DNA from: Candidatus Zipacnadia bacterium
GTDB lineage: Bacteria > Armatimonadota > Zipacnadia > JALGUG01
DNA: 64,000 nt
Assembly (NCBI GenBank): GCA_029820995.1
Contig: JALGUG010000010.1
Location: 1 to 64,000, forward strand
Reading direction: 5' to 3'
Numbering within the stretch: position 1 is the stretch's first letter; every line of letters starts with the position of its first letter. The translations under genes and the position numbers were made by a program. Shown piece by piece: positions 48,739 through 58,081 of the stretch. The notes beneath the pieces were generated by a model that was not told the DNA's origin, did no database searches, and saw nothing but the letters and a program-made list of their open reading frames with translations.

Positions 48739-48790
48739 AGGTGCTTGCATGACCCTTGTACGAGCCCCTTCAGGCGCGACCCTCGCCCTC
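48735..48790. repeat. 82-bp palindromic element, copy 2 (degenerate/partial)
   Basis: CTAGAGGTGCTTGCATGACCCTTGTACGAGCCCCTTCAGGCGCGA matches the left half of the other copies. Confidence 0.55.
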
Positions 48791-48840
48791 CGAACAGCCC
48801 AGCCGGTCATCCGTTGGCCGGAAGCGAACAGGAGCTGACA

Positions 48841-49551
48841 ATGCCTCGTTCCCGCCGTGATGAGGTCCCGCCACATGACTTCGTGCCCCACGATCGGACA
48901 CGTCAGGCCATTGCGGACCGCGTGCTGGAAAGCCACCGCAGCAAGCCCACCTTCTACGTATCGCTCGATGTGGACGCCTCAGCGGTGCTCGACGCGCGCC
49001 AGGCCTTGAAGGCCGCCGCCGGCGAGGGCCAGACGGTGCCCACGGTCAACGACTACTTGCTCAAAGCGGCAGCCCTTGCGCTCCGCGAGCACCGACGGTT
49101 CAATTCCTGGTACTCGGACCAGGGATTGCTCGTGTTCCATGACATCAACGTGGGCTTTGCAGTGGGCACCCCCGTAGGCGTGCTGCTGCCCACGGTGTTT
49201 GCAGCGGACCAGAAGTCTCTGGTCGAGATTGCGGCCGAGACGCGCGAGATGGCCCAACTGGCACGCAACAACAGGCTGCGCGCGAGCCTACAGCGCAACG
49301 CCGGTTTTACGGTCTCAAACCTCGGCGGCTATGGGATTGAACGGTTCACGGCGATCATCTCGCCGCCGCAGACAGCTATTCTGTCCGTGGGCGCCGCCCA
49401 ACCGCGCCCGGTGGTGTGCCAGGGGGAGATCGCGGTCCGCCCGATGATGGACCTGACGCTCACCGTGGACCACCGCGTACACGACGGCGACCAGGCCGCG
49501 CAGTTCCTCCTGACAATGCAACAGGTCCTCGCTGATCCGGACTGGCAGTAG
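48841..49551 (+). CDS. Stand-alone 2-oxoacid dehydrogenase acyltransferase (E2) catalytic domain
   Basis: TVNDYLLKAAALALREH, VGTPVGVLLPTV, LTVDHRVHDGDQAAQFL (HxxxDG). ATG with SD CAGGAG. Confidence 0.88.
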   Translation: MPRSRRDEVPPHDFVPHDRTRQAIADRVLESHRSKPTFYVSLDVDASAVLDARQALKAAAGEGQTVPTVNDYLLKAAALALREHRRFNSWYSDQGLLVFHDINVGFAVGTPVGVLLPTVFAADQKSLVEIAAETREMAQLARNNRLRASLQRNAGFTVSNLGGYGIERFTAIISPPQTAILSVGAAQPRPVVCQGEIAVRPMMDLTLTVDHRVHDGDQAAQFLLTMQQVLADPDWQ

Positions 49552-49573
49552 GACCGATCGCGTTGCCGCGGGG

Positions 49574-50827
49574 TCAGGAGCCGCACCACTCGATAATCGT
49601 CTGCACCAAGCCCTGGGCGGCCTGCACCATTTGCGCGATCTCAATCTTCTCCCCGTCGGCGTGGGCGTCCTTGATCAGCCCCGGGCCGAACACCACCGTG
49701 GGCATCCCCCCCACGCGGTTGTACAGGCGAGCGTCGCAACTCACGTTCCAGCCGTAGACTTCAGACGCAAGATCCACGCGCCGACAGGCCTGCAGCATCG
49801 TCGTCGGTAGCGGATGGTCGGCCGGAATGGCATAGGCGTCATTATGCAGTTTCGGGAACTCCAGGACGAAGTGTCCTTCCTGCTTGAGCCACTCGTTGTT
49901 CGTGCGCATCACGGCCTCGCGCAGCTCCTGCCTGATCTCCGACATGCGCTTGTTGGGCAGAAAGCCCACGCCCCCCTGTAGAGTGCATTCGCCGCAGACC
50001 ATGGACGGCCACTCGCCCCCCTCGATCATCCCCAGACAAAGCTGAACCGGGTGCTCGTAGCGGTCGAACAGCTCCTGTCCGTGGCTGGCAGCGATCAGCT
50101 CCTCCTCGTACACGAGCAGCCACTTGATGACTTCCATCATCTGTTCAATGGCGTTGACCGCCTCGTGCCGCCGGCCCATGTGCATCGGTGTGCCGAAGGT
50201 CTTGCAACGGAACCAGATTGCACCGCGGTTGCCCGGATGAATATCCAGCCCTGTGCCCTCCATCACAATGACCCCGTCGGCATAGCAGCCCTGTCGGATC
50301 AGGGCCAGCGCTCCGTTTCCGCCGACCTCTTCCTCGATGACGAACTGGAACTCGAGATCGCCCCGCACCTGGATCCCGAGGTCCCTCAGGACGGCCATCG
50401 TCGTGAGCAGTGTAGCAACCTGGCCCTTGCAGTCCGTGGCGCCGCGCCCGATGATGAGCCCCTCTTTGACTACGGGCGTGAAGGCCTCTTTCCAGGATTC
50501 GGCGGGCACGACATCATTGTGCGTCTGCAGAATCAGGCTGCGGCCGCTGCCGGTGCCCCGTTGCTGGACGACGATATTGTGTCGGCCCTCGTATGAGGGC
50601 TCGACATCGGCATGGGAGTACTCTTCATCCTTCCGGAGACTCTCCGGAATCTCCCGGTACTGGGGATCGTAGCCGAGCTTCTTCAGCTCTGCGAACAGGT
50701 ACGCCTGGGCCTCGGCCTCGTTGCCTTGCGTGCTGGGGAAGCGGATGAGGTCACAGGCCCACTGCACCATCTGATCGCGGAGCTGCTCGACACTCTCCTT
50801 GATCGCTTGCGGCGCGAATTCTGGCAT
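49574..50827 (-). CDS. M20 family peptidase (ArgE/DapE-like)
   Basis: ILQTHNDVVP, GRGATDCKGQVATLL, VIEEEVGGNGAL. Confidence 0.93.
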   Translation of the reverse strand: MPEFAPQAIKESVEQLRDQMVQWACDLIRFPSTQGNEAEAQAYLFAELKKLGYDPQYREIPESLRKDEEYSHADVEPSYEGRHNIVVQQRGTGSGRSLILQTHNDVVPAESWKEAFTPVVKEGLIIGRGATDCKGQVATLLTTMAVLRDLGIQVRGDLEFQFVIEEEVGGNGALALIRQGCYADGVIVMEGTGLDIHPGNRGAIWFRCKTFGTPMHMGRRHEAVNAIEQMMEVIKWLLVYEEELIAASHGQELFDRYEHPVQLCLGMIEGGEWPSMVCGECTLQGGVGFLPNKRMSEIRQELREAVMRTNNEWLKQEGHFVLEFPKLHNDAYAIPADHPLPTTMLQACRRVDLASEVYGWNVSCDARLYNRVGGMPTVVFGPGLIKDAHADGEKIEIAQMVQAAQGLVQTIIEWCGS

Positions 50828-50925
50828 GGCTTTCTTTCTCTTTGCTCGGAGGCGGAGCCGACCGGCAGGGAAGTACGGTCGCGCGGCTCCCGTGCGGTAC
50901 CGGCCTCCGGCCTTCTGGAATTAGG

Positions 50926-51057
50926 TCACTCGGGGGGCTTTCCCTGATCTGCGTCTACGCTCTGCGCATAGCCGCGGGCAACCCAGCCTACAATGAAGCC
51001 GATCACAAACAGCAGCGGAATGCCGATGAGGTGGTGAGCAGTCATCAAGGCTTCCAC
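50926..51057 (-). CDS. 43-aa single-TM microprotein (not in supplied ORF track)
   Basis: GTG start, SD GGAGGT just upstream: MEALMTAHHLIGIPLLFVIGFIVGWVARGYAQSVDADQGKPPE*. Sits just after thrB on the same strand. Confidence 0.65.
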   Translation of the reverse strand: MEALMTAHHLIGIPLLFVIGFIVGWVARGYAQSVDADQGKPPE

Positions 51058-51075
51058 GTAGTAACCTCCGTGCAT

Positions 51076-51990
51076 TCAATTCGTCGGGTCTGTCGCCCGA
51101 ACCTCGGCTCCCGTCAGGTCCGGCTTGAGAACGTAAGCCTCGGCACGAACTCCCTCCTGGGCGAGCGCGTGTGCCATTGCTTCGGCCGCGGCCGGGGCGG
51201 CATCACTGGCCAGAGCGACGATTGTCGGCCCCGCGCCGCTCAACGCTGCGCCCCAGGCCCCGGCCCGCAACGCCGCCTCGATGGCCCCTTGCATCCCCGG
51301 AACCAGGCGGGCGCGATAGGGCTGATGCAGGCGGTCTTCCATGGCGGCCCCCAAGTGCCGCAGGTCCCCTGACGCCAGTGCCGCCACAAACAGGGCGGAG
51401 CGCGACACATTGAACAAGGCGTCTTGTCGAGGAACCTCCGGCGGCAAGAGCGCCCGCGCCCGCTCGGTGCTGACGGTGTACTCCGGGACCGCCAGGGCGA
51501 CACGCAACTCCGGCGGCGGTTCGAGCCGAATGTACCGCCACGCCTCTTCGGCCCGGTAGGACACAGTGACGCCGCCGCGCAGCGCCGGCACGACGTTGTC
51601 GGGGTGCCCCTCGACCTCGACGGCGACCCGCAGCAGAACCTCTTCCGGCGGGTTCCAGCCGAGCAGAGCCGACGCGCCTACCAGCCCACCCACGATGGCT
51701 GCGGCGCTGCTGCCCAGGCCGCGCTCCAACGGGATGCGGTTCACCTGCCGGACGCCGAGAACGGGAGCTTCACGGCCCAGCTCTGCGGCCAGGCGTGCGA
51801 TAGCACGGCGCACCAAGTTCCGGTCGTCGCGCGGTAGCTCGTCCGCACCGAGGCCCTCGATTTCGATTGTCGGCCTCTCGGTCGTGCTCAGCTCAATCTC
51901 GTTGTACAGAGCCAGAGCCAGCCCGAGCACATCAAAGCCGGCGCCGAGATTCGCAGTGGTGGCGGGAACCTGGACGTGGACGCGAGCCAC
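51076..51990 (-). CDS. thrB: Homoserine kinase
   Basis: VPATTANLGAGFDVLGLAL, PLERGLGSSAAAIVGGLVGA, GAALSGAGPTIVAL (GHMP kinase). Confidence 0.95.
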   Translation of the reverse strand: MARVHVQVPATTANLGAGFDVLGLALALYNEIELSTTERPTIEIEGLGADELPRDDRNLVRRAIARLAAELGREAPVLGVRQVNRIPLERGLGSSAAAIVGGLVGASALLGWNPPEEVLLRVAVEVEGHPDNVVPALRGGVTVSYRAEEAWRYIRLEPPPELRVALAVPEYTVSTERARALLPPEVPRQDALFNVSRSALFVAALASGDLRHLGAAMEDRLHQPYRARLVPGMQGAIEAALRAGAWGAALSGAGPTIVALASDAAPAAAEAMAHALAQEGVRAEAYVLKPDLTGAEVRATDPTN

Positions 51991-51994
51991 GAGC

Positions 51995-53116
51995 CTAACC
52001 GCCCTTGTATTCGCGGCTCAGTCGGCCGCTTATTTGTGTGGGCAGAGCGTGCGGGGCAACACCGGCGAGCTGGGCAAGTTCTTCGGCAGCGATGATCGCG
52101 CCGTCGTCGCGGCCGAGCAGCAGGACTTCGTCGCCGGGATGCACGTCCGGCACATCCGTGACATCGAGGCAAATCGAATCCATGTTGACGCTGCCAACGA
52201 CCTTGACCCGGCGACCGCGGAGGGCGGCAACCCCGCGGTTGGACAGCCCCGGCTGATAGCCGTCCGCGTAGCCGAACGGCACCAGGGCGATGACGACGTC
52301 ACGGGGCGCGCGCCAGGTTTGTCCATACCCGACTGGGTGGCCCGCCGGAAGGCGCTTGACCAGTGCCACTTGTGCCTGCAGCGACATCGCTGTGAGGAGC
52401 GTAGGCCGGACCTCTTCCGGCACCCCGAGGTGTAGGCCGTAGAGGAAGGCCCCGCAACGGACGGCGTCCAGGCGGGTCTCCGGTAAGACCGCGGTCGCCG
52501 CGCTGCTGGCCAGATGCCGCAGCAGCCCGCTGGGTAAACGGTCTGTGACCTCGCAAAACACGCGAAGCTGCTCCGCGCTGACGTCGCGGTCCAGCGGACA
52601 GGACAACTGCGAGCAAACGCCGACCAGCTTGAGACCAGGCTGGTTCTCCAGCGCCGTCAGCAGGTCGAAGACTTCGCCGGGACGCACGCCCTGGCGGCCC
52701 ATTCCCGTGTCAATCTTCAGATGGATTCGCACGGCCCGCCGTACGCGCGAGGCCGCCTCCCCCAGCGCGCGCACCATGGTAGCATCACTGACCACCACTT
52801 CAATCTGCTGCCGGGCCAAGGCCCGCGTCGCTTCCTCCGGAGGGGAGGTCAGCAGAATGATCGGCGCCGTAATGCCGGCCGCCCGCAGCTCCAGTGCCTC
52901 GTCCACCAGGGCCACGGCCAAGTAGTGCGCCCCGCCGCGCAGCGCTGCTCGGGCGGCGGGAACGGCTCCGTGCCCATAGGCATCGGCCTTGATCACGGCG
53001 ATGAGCTCGGTCGCATCACCCACGAGCTCACATACGGTCCGGGTGTTAGCTCGGATCGCGCCCAGATCAATCTCCAGCCGAACCGGCCTCACGTGGGCCA
53101 CTCCTCTCCTCGCCAA
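51995..53116 (-). CDS. alr: Alanine racemase
   Basis: IAVIKADAYGHGAVPAARAAL (PLP Lys), HLKIDTGMGRQGV, VGYGQTW, NMDSICLDVTD. Confidence 0.95.
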   Translation of the reverse strand: MARRGVAHVRPVRLEIDLGAIRANTRTVCELVGDATELIAVIKADAYGHGAVPAARAALRGGAHYLAVALVDEALELRAAGITAPIILLTSPPEEATRALARQQIEVVVSDATMVRALGEAASRVRRAVRIHLKIDTGMGRQGVRPGEVFDLLTALENQPGLKLVGVCSQLSCPLDRDVSAEQLRVFCEVTDRLPSGLLRHLASSAATAVLPETRLDAVRCGAFLYGLHLGVPEEVRPTLLTAMSLQAQVALVKRLPAGHPVGYGQTWRAPRDVVIALVPFGYADGYQPGLSNRGVAALRGRRVKVVGSVNMDSICLDVTDVPDVHPGDEVLLLGRDDGAIIAAEELAQLAGVAPHALPTQISGRLSREYKGG

Positions 53117-53212
53117 TCCAGCAAAACAAGCGCCCCGGTCAACGCACCAGGGCGCGGCAGTATTCTGCAGCGCAGCCCGGCCTCTGCCAGGTGCGGCCCC
53201 ACCCTCGTGGCA

Positions 53213-53294
53213 CTAGGAGTGGTTTCAAAACCCTTGTAGCGGCGCGTTTACACGCGACTGTCGTGGCTCGTCGAGGTCTTGAAACCACTTCTAC
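53213..53294. repeat. 82-bp palindromic element, copy 3
   Basis: Arms AGGAGTGGTTTCAAAACC / GGTCTTGAAACCACTTCT (16 of 18 complementary); inner hairpin CGCGT-TTAC-ACGCG. Confidence 0.9.
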
Positions 53295-56200
53295 CCGGAT
53301 ATCCGGGAAGCCCGTTCCGCCATCTTCTCCAACACCCCATAGAACTCGCCCGCGTCAGGGAAGCGCTCTTCCGGCTTCTTGGCCAGAGCTCGGGCCAGCA
53401 TTTCGTCAACACCGGCAGGCGCCCGGGCCCTGAGATCGGCCAACGAGGGCGGCGGCTCGGCCACATGCGCCAGCATCACTGCTATGGGATCGTCAGCCAC
53501 GAAGGGTGGACGGCCGGCCAGGAGATAGTACACGATGCAACCGAGGCTGTAGACGTCGGTAGTCAAGCCGAAGGGTTCAGTGCGGCACTGCTCGGGAGAC
53601 AGAAATCCGGGGTCGCCGAGAGCTTGAACCGGAGAGGTGGCAAGCCGTTGGACGGCCCGTTCGGCCGCCAGGAGCGCGTCATGGTCGGCCAACCGACAGG
53701 TGCGGTCGAAGCCCACCAGCCGGATACTGCCGTCCCGAGCGAACATCACGCTGCGGGGAGACAGATTACGATGCACGATGCCCATTTCGTGCAGGCCATT
53801 GACGGCTTCCGCCAGTCCCGCCGCCACCCGCAACGCTTCAGCCGCGGGCAGGGCTCCCTCCAGCGCGATGCGCTGCTCCAGCGTCCGCTCCAGCAGTTCC
53901 ATGCTGTAGGCGGGCGTACGATCGCCCTCCCCGGGCCACGTCTGAAACTGTTTGACCACCGCGGGCGGGCGGCGCAGCGTACCGGAGAGACTGGCGAGCA
54001 GATTGGTCTCGTTGCGGAACAGCCGCTCCAGGTTCCGGCGGCCGGCTTGCGCTTCTTCGGGATGCACTCCGGGCGCAACCTGCGGCAAGTTCAGTTCTTT
54101 GATCGCGCGCACTTCGGAGAGCGCCCGGTCCACGCCTCGATAGATTCGGGCAAATCGGCCGGTCTTGACGAGCTCGACTTGATCGAAGTGCTCCCACCAC
54201 AGGCCGGGCTCTCCGCTCTCCGCCTCGGGAGGCTGCTCAACTGGTGTGCTCATCACGACGCGTGGGGAGGTGCGCGACAGGCCGGCGGCTTCGATGATTG
54301 CCTCCCGAAACTCCGCGGCCGAACTGTAACGCTGCGCGGGGTCCTTGGCGAGAGCCTTCAAGGCCACCGGATCGGCATCCGGATACAGGCTCTTACGCAC
54401 ATGGCTGGGAGGCTCCGGCTCACCGGTGACGTGCTGCATCATGGTGGCCAGGCGGCTGGCCCCTTCAAACGGCGGTCGGCCGGCGAGCAAGTGGTAGAGC
54501 AGGCAGCCGACCGCATAGATGTCGCTCTGGGGCGTCAGTGGCTCCTTCCGCACGCGCTCCGGCGGACTGTAATACTGGTCCCCGACCAGGGCGGCACGGC
54601 TCTCCCCGCTGGCCGCCTCAGCGATGGCGGCATAGCCGAAGCCGAACAGTAGGACGTGTTGATCTTCAGTCAGCAACACATTGCGCGGCGCCAGATCGCC
54701 GTGGAGAAACCCCGCCTCGTGAGCTGCCTGCAGGCCACGCAGCGTCTCCGCCACCAGCGAGCCGGCTTCCTGCAGCGACAGCGCCTCTCGCTCTCGCAGT
54801 AACTGCGCCACCGTACGTGCCGCGGGCACTAGGTGCGCGATGTAGAAGGTCTCATTCGATTCGCCATAGGCAGCGATGGGGGCGATAGTCTCATGCTTCA
54901 ACTCCGACAGCGCAGCAACGTGTTCCGCGAACAGCTTCGGAAAGCGCAGAGCGTCCGAGTACTCGGGTTTGAAGACTGCGACCAGAGCCCGCTGCCCGCT
55001 GGAGGCCTGGGCCTGATGGATCGTATAGGTCTCCGCCTCCGCCGTCGGCTCCAAGAGCCGGTAGTCGCCACACTGCAGTTCTCGGGGCTGATTGCTTAGA
55101 GCGGCCAGGCGCTCCTGGACATCAGCATACCCCGGCTCGCGGAGGGCAACTTCCTGGAGGATCCGCGTGGCCTCTGCCAGTCGTCCCTCTTGCTCGCACC
55201 CCACGCCGGCGACGTACAGAACGCTGGTCGCTTCGTCGCTGGGCGGCAGATCGCGCAGGTAGCGGTACGCCAGGTAGAACTGCTCTTCGGTGACCAGAGA
55301 CTGCCCCAGGAGAATAACTGTCTCCTCGTCGTCCGGCGCGGCCTCGGCGAGGGGCAGCAAGTACTGAACCGCCTTCTTGTTCAGACCGTGCTCATGGCAC
55401 AGCCGACCCAGGAAGCTCTGCAGCCGCGGGTTGTCCGGTTCCACTTGTAGGGCCGTCTCGAGTACGGGAACCGCCTCTTCGGGAGCCTGCTCACCGTGCT
55501 GCATATAGTACCGGGACAACAGCGAGGCCATTTGCTGGACTTGCTCGGCGTTCTCGCACTGCCGGAACCAGGCGTGGTAGGCTTCGAGCGCGGGCGGACT
55601 GGTCGCGTTGGCGGACAGATACCCCTCGGCCAAGCGAGCTAGCGCCGAGATATTCTGTCGGTCTGCTTGCCACAGCCTTTGGTACAGGTCAACTGCCCTC
55701 TCGCTGCCCGGCTGCACCCGCCAGAACGCATCAGCCACTCCGGCCAGCAGCTTCTGATTGTCGGGGGAGCGCTCCAGCGCTCGCTCATACAAGCGAAAAC
55801 TCTTCGGGTCTGTACGTCCCATCCGGAGAACCAAATGGGCCGCCAAGACGGGGAAGGGACGAGCGGCCAACTCGGCCAAGCTCGGCGCGAACAGTACCGC
55901 CAAAAGGACCAGTAAGAACAACAGGAGCTTGCCGTAGCCGTGGAGCGCGGCGCGTGACCAGGCAATCCACCGCGGAGGCGCCTCGCCGCCCAGCGCGTGC
56001 ACCAGCACGGTCGCGCTGCCAACCTGTGCGGGCGTCTCGGCTAGCTGCAGGGCCGCGGCCGCATGCTTCAGGCCCCGAGCCTGGTCGCCTGACTTGGCAT
56101 GGCAAAGCTGCGCCAGTGCGTACTGCGTCTCAAAGCGGTCGGGGGATTGCTCAAGGCTTCTACTCCAGTACTTCTCGGCCTCGTCGAGCTTCTCCGCCTT

Positions 56201-56698
56201 CGCGGCGATCAGCCCCAGTTCGTACCAGCACAGCGGTCCCTGCTTGTTGTGTGCTCGGAGAAAGTTCTGGAGCGCTGCTTTGGCCTGATCGGTCTTGCCC
56301 TGCTGCGCCCGGAGGCGTCCGTCCAGAGCAGCAAGCGCGTCACTGTCAGGCGCGTTCTTGCGCGCCGCCTTCACCAGCTCGCGGGCGATGTCGCTCCGGC
56401 CCTGCCGAAGCAGGCTCTGCCCCACTTCCGCCACGAGCTCGGCGTAGGCCTCCAAAGCGGCCTTCTGCCCCTCCGGGTCTGCCCCCGTCCGCTTCAGTTG
56501 CCGAACCGTCTCCAGGTGTTTCCCGGCAGCAGAAGCGATCAGATTGGAGCCCACGCCTGCGAGGCCGATTCTCGTCAGGCTGCGCCCCAGCCGAATCTCC
56601 ATCGCGGAGACATCAAAGTGCAGTTGCACGCCTACAGCGAGCGCCCACAGGAGCAGCAGGACCAGCGCGGCGAGGAGGACTATCTTGGGCTTGGCCAT
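53291..56698 (-). CDS. Membrane TPR protein with two Ser/Thr-kinase-like (probable pseudokinase) domains
   Basis: N-terminal TM, TPRs, second TM (LLLFLLVLLAVLFA), kinase-like domains with HGDLAPRNVLL...GFG and HRNLSPRSVMF...GFD. Confidence 0.88.
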   Translation of the reverse strand: MAKPKIVLLAALVLLLLWALAVGVQLHFDVSAMEIRLGRSLTRIGLAGVGSNLIASAAGKHLETVRQLKRTGADPEGQKAALEAYAELVAEVGQSLLRQGRSDIARELVKAARKNAPDSDALAALDGRLRAQQGKTDQAKAALQNFLRAHNKQGPLCWYELGLIAAKAEKLDEAEKYWSRSLEQSPDRFETQYALAQLCHAKSGDQARGLKHAAAALQLAETPAQVGSATVLVHALGGEAPPRWIAWSRAALHGYGKLLLFLLVLLAVLFAPSLAELAARPFPVLAAHLVLRMGRTDPKSFRLYERALERSPDNQKLLAGVADAFWRVQPGSERAVDLYQRLWQADRQNISALARLAEGYLSANATSPPALEAYHAWFRQCENAEQVQQMASLLSRYYMQHGEQAPEEAVPVLETALQVEPDNPRLQSFLGRLCHEHGLNKKAVQYLLPLAEAAPDDEETVILLGQSLVTEEQFYLAYRYLRDLPPSDEATSVLYVAGVGCEQEGRLAEATRILQEVALREPGYADVQERLAALSNQPRELQCGDYRLLEPTAEAETYTIHQAQASSGQRALVAVFKPEYSDALRFPKLFAEHVAALSELKHETIAPIAAYGESNETFYIAHLVPAARTVAQLLREREALSLQEAGSLVAETLRGLQAAHEAGFLHGDLAPRNVLLTEDQHVLLFGFGYAAIAEAASGESRAALVGDQYYSPPERVRKEPLTPQSDIYAVGCLLYHLLAGRPPFEGASRLATMMQHVTGEPEPPSHVRKSLYPDADPVALKALAKDPAQRYSSAAEFREAIIEAAGLSRTSPRVVMSTPVEQPPEAESGEPGLWWEHFDQVELVKTGRFARIYRGVDRALSEVRAIKELNLPQVAPGVHPEEAQAGRRNLERLFRNETNLLASLSGTLRRPPAVVKQFQTWPGEGDRTPAYSMELLERTLEQRIALEGALPAAEALRVAAGLAEAVNGLHEMGIVHRNLSPRSVMFARDGSIRLVGFDRTCRLADHDALLAAERAVQRLATSPVQALGDPGFLSPEQCRTEPFGLTTDVYSLGCIVYYLLAGRPPFVADDPIAVMLAHVAEPPPSLADLRARAPAGVDEMLARALAKKPEERFPDAGEFYGVLEKMAERASRISG

Positions 56699-56768
56699 GG
56701 GAGTGCACTTGCACGATGCGTCGCCGACGGACCACCCGTACCATGGGCCGTTCTTATCAGATGAGACC

Positions 56769-57218
56769 TCATTTCGGTGCCGCAGCCACTGTGAAGGTCA
56801 GCTTTGAGCCCCCAAACAGCGACCCCTGAGCCCCGATCAGGTCAATCTGGTACGTGCCTGGTGGGAGCGTGTCAGCTTCCGCTGGCCGCAGGGACACCTG
56901 AGCCGTACCATTCCCCGGCTTGAGAGTCTGTGTGATCGAATGGTCCGAGCTGTTGCCGCTCGGGTCAGTGTAAATGACCTCGCACCGCACCTCACAGTTT
57001 TCCGGCGCAGCGACGTACCGAAACCACAAGATTGCCTCCGTGTCAGTGGGCAGGAAGCTCGTCTTCGTCGGCCCGGGCTTGCCGGTGGCGTTTACGCTAC
57101 CCACGATCCGCTTCTCAAGCACCGCGAAGGATCGTTTCCTGCAACCGGCAGTGACACAGACCAGACCGAGCAGGATCACCGCCGCAAGCAGTGGTACTGC
57201 GCTTCTCAGCCTTCTCAT
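56769..57218 (-). CDS. Putative lipoprotein
   Basis: Lipobox-like LVCVTAGC after a hydrophobic segment; beta-rich mature part. Confidence 0.7.
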   Translation of the reverse strand: MRRLRSAVPLLAAVILLGLVCVTAGCRKRSFAVLEKRIVGSVNATGKPGPTKTSFLPTDTEAILWFRYVAAPENCEVRCEVIYTDPSGNSSDHSITQTLKPGNGTAQVSLRPAEADTLPPGTYQIDLIGAQGSLFGGSKLTFTVAAAPK

Positions 57219-57263
57219 GGGTAGGCACCCCGATCTCGCTGGGCCACGGCAAGAGCCGACCAG

Positions 57264-57292
57264 ATTATACCACAGACCCTCACGCCCAACAA
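57264..57292 (-). promoter_or_regulatory. Sigma70-type promoter for the lipoprotein gene
   Basis: Minus strand TTGTTG, 17 bp, TATAAT; about 46 nt from the ATG. Confidence 0.7.
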
Positions 57293-57333
57293 CGCGCCGC
57301 ATGGCCTATATTCACGGACGGTCCTAGCCGGTG

Positions 57334-57362
57334 TTGTGCCCAGGGCTCCAGCGTGCTAAACT
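57334..57362 (+). promoter_or_regulatory. Sigma70-type promoter for the 57417 gene
   Basis: TTGTGC, 17 bp, TAAACT. Confidence 0.5.
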
Positions 57363-57416
57363 ACACTTGTTCCCGTCCGCCTTGGCGACTCCTGAAGGGC
57401 CGTTGGAGGTTCGTTA

Positions 57417-57980
57417 ATGTCCTCTCGACCGTCTCGCAGCCGTGCTTTAGTCCTTTGCACCCTCTGCTGGTTGCTTTACCCGGTCACCGGCGGCACACAA
57501 CCGGGACCGCATCCCCCCACTACCCCTCTGAATGGCAGTTTCGAAAATCTAGACCCAACCACGGGTCTACCCGCACAGTGGACGCCCTGGACCAAACCCG
57601 TAACCTGCTCATACAGCCTGGCACGCGCCCACTCCGGCGTCGCCTGCGCGCAAGTCACGGACTTCAATCCTACGCAGAGCCAAGGCTTACGCTCGGCCCG
57701 AATGCCGATCAACAACGGCCGCCGGTATCGAGCTACAGCCTTCGTCTTCGTTGATGATCTCCAGGCCGGCGGGTTCGCACTGTACCTCGAGTTTTGGGCT
57801 GGAAGCCGACGCCTAACGAGCGTCAGCACGTACACCAGCCGGCGCGGTGCCTGGGTGCCCCTCAAGGTGGAAGCCGTCGCACCGCGTCGGGCCACGGAAG
57901 CAACAGTACTCATCTATGGCTCTTCAGCCACTGTGGGCCGAGCCTATTTCGATGACGTGCTACTGGCCGAACTCCCGTAG
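57417..57980 (+). CDS. Secreted carbohydrate-binding-like protein
   Basis: Hydrophobic N-terminus; LNGSFENLDPTTGLPAQWTPW and AYFDDVLLAEL typical of galactose-binding-like/CBM folds. Confidence 0.75.
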   Translation: MSSRPSRSRALVLCTLCWLLYPVTGGTQPGPHPPTTPLNGSFENLDPTTGLPAQWTPWTKPVTCSYSLARAHSGVACAQVTDFNPTQSQGLRSARMPINNGRRYRATAFVFVDDLQAGGFALYLEFWAGSRRLTSVSTYTSRRGAWVPLKVEAVAPRRATEATVLIYGSSATVGRAYFDDVLLAELP

Positions 57981-58059
57981 AAGTTGTTTCACAACCCCGA
58001 TGGGAGCGCCCTTAGGCGCGATTGTCCTTGGTCCCCGAGGTCATGAAGCCACCCCCAGG
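57977..58059. repeat. 82-bp palindromic element, copy 4
   Basis: GTAGAAGTTGTTTCACAACC...GAGGTCATGAAGCCACCCCCAG; inner hairpin GCGCC-CTTA-GGCGC. Confidence 0.8.
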
Positions 58060-58081
58060 CCTCAGCTCGCCCAGGGCGTCA

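Noticed and set aside
53279-54652. 457-aa plus-strand ORF
   Set aside because: Antisense to the kinase-like protein and overlapping repeat copy 3; shadow ORF.
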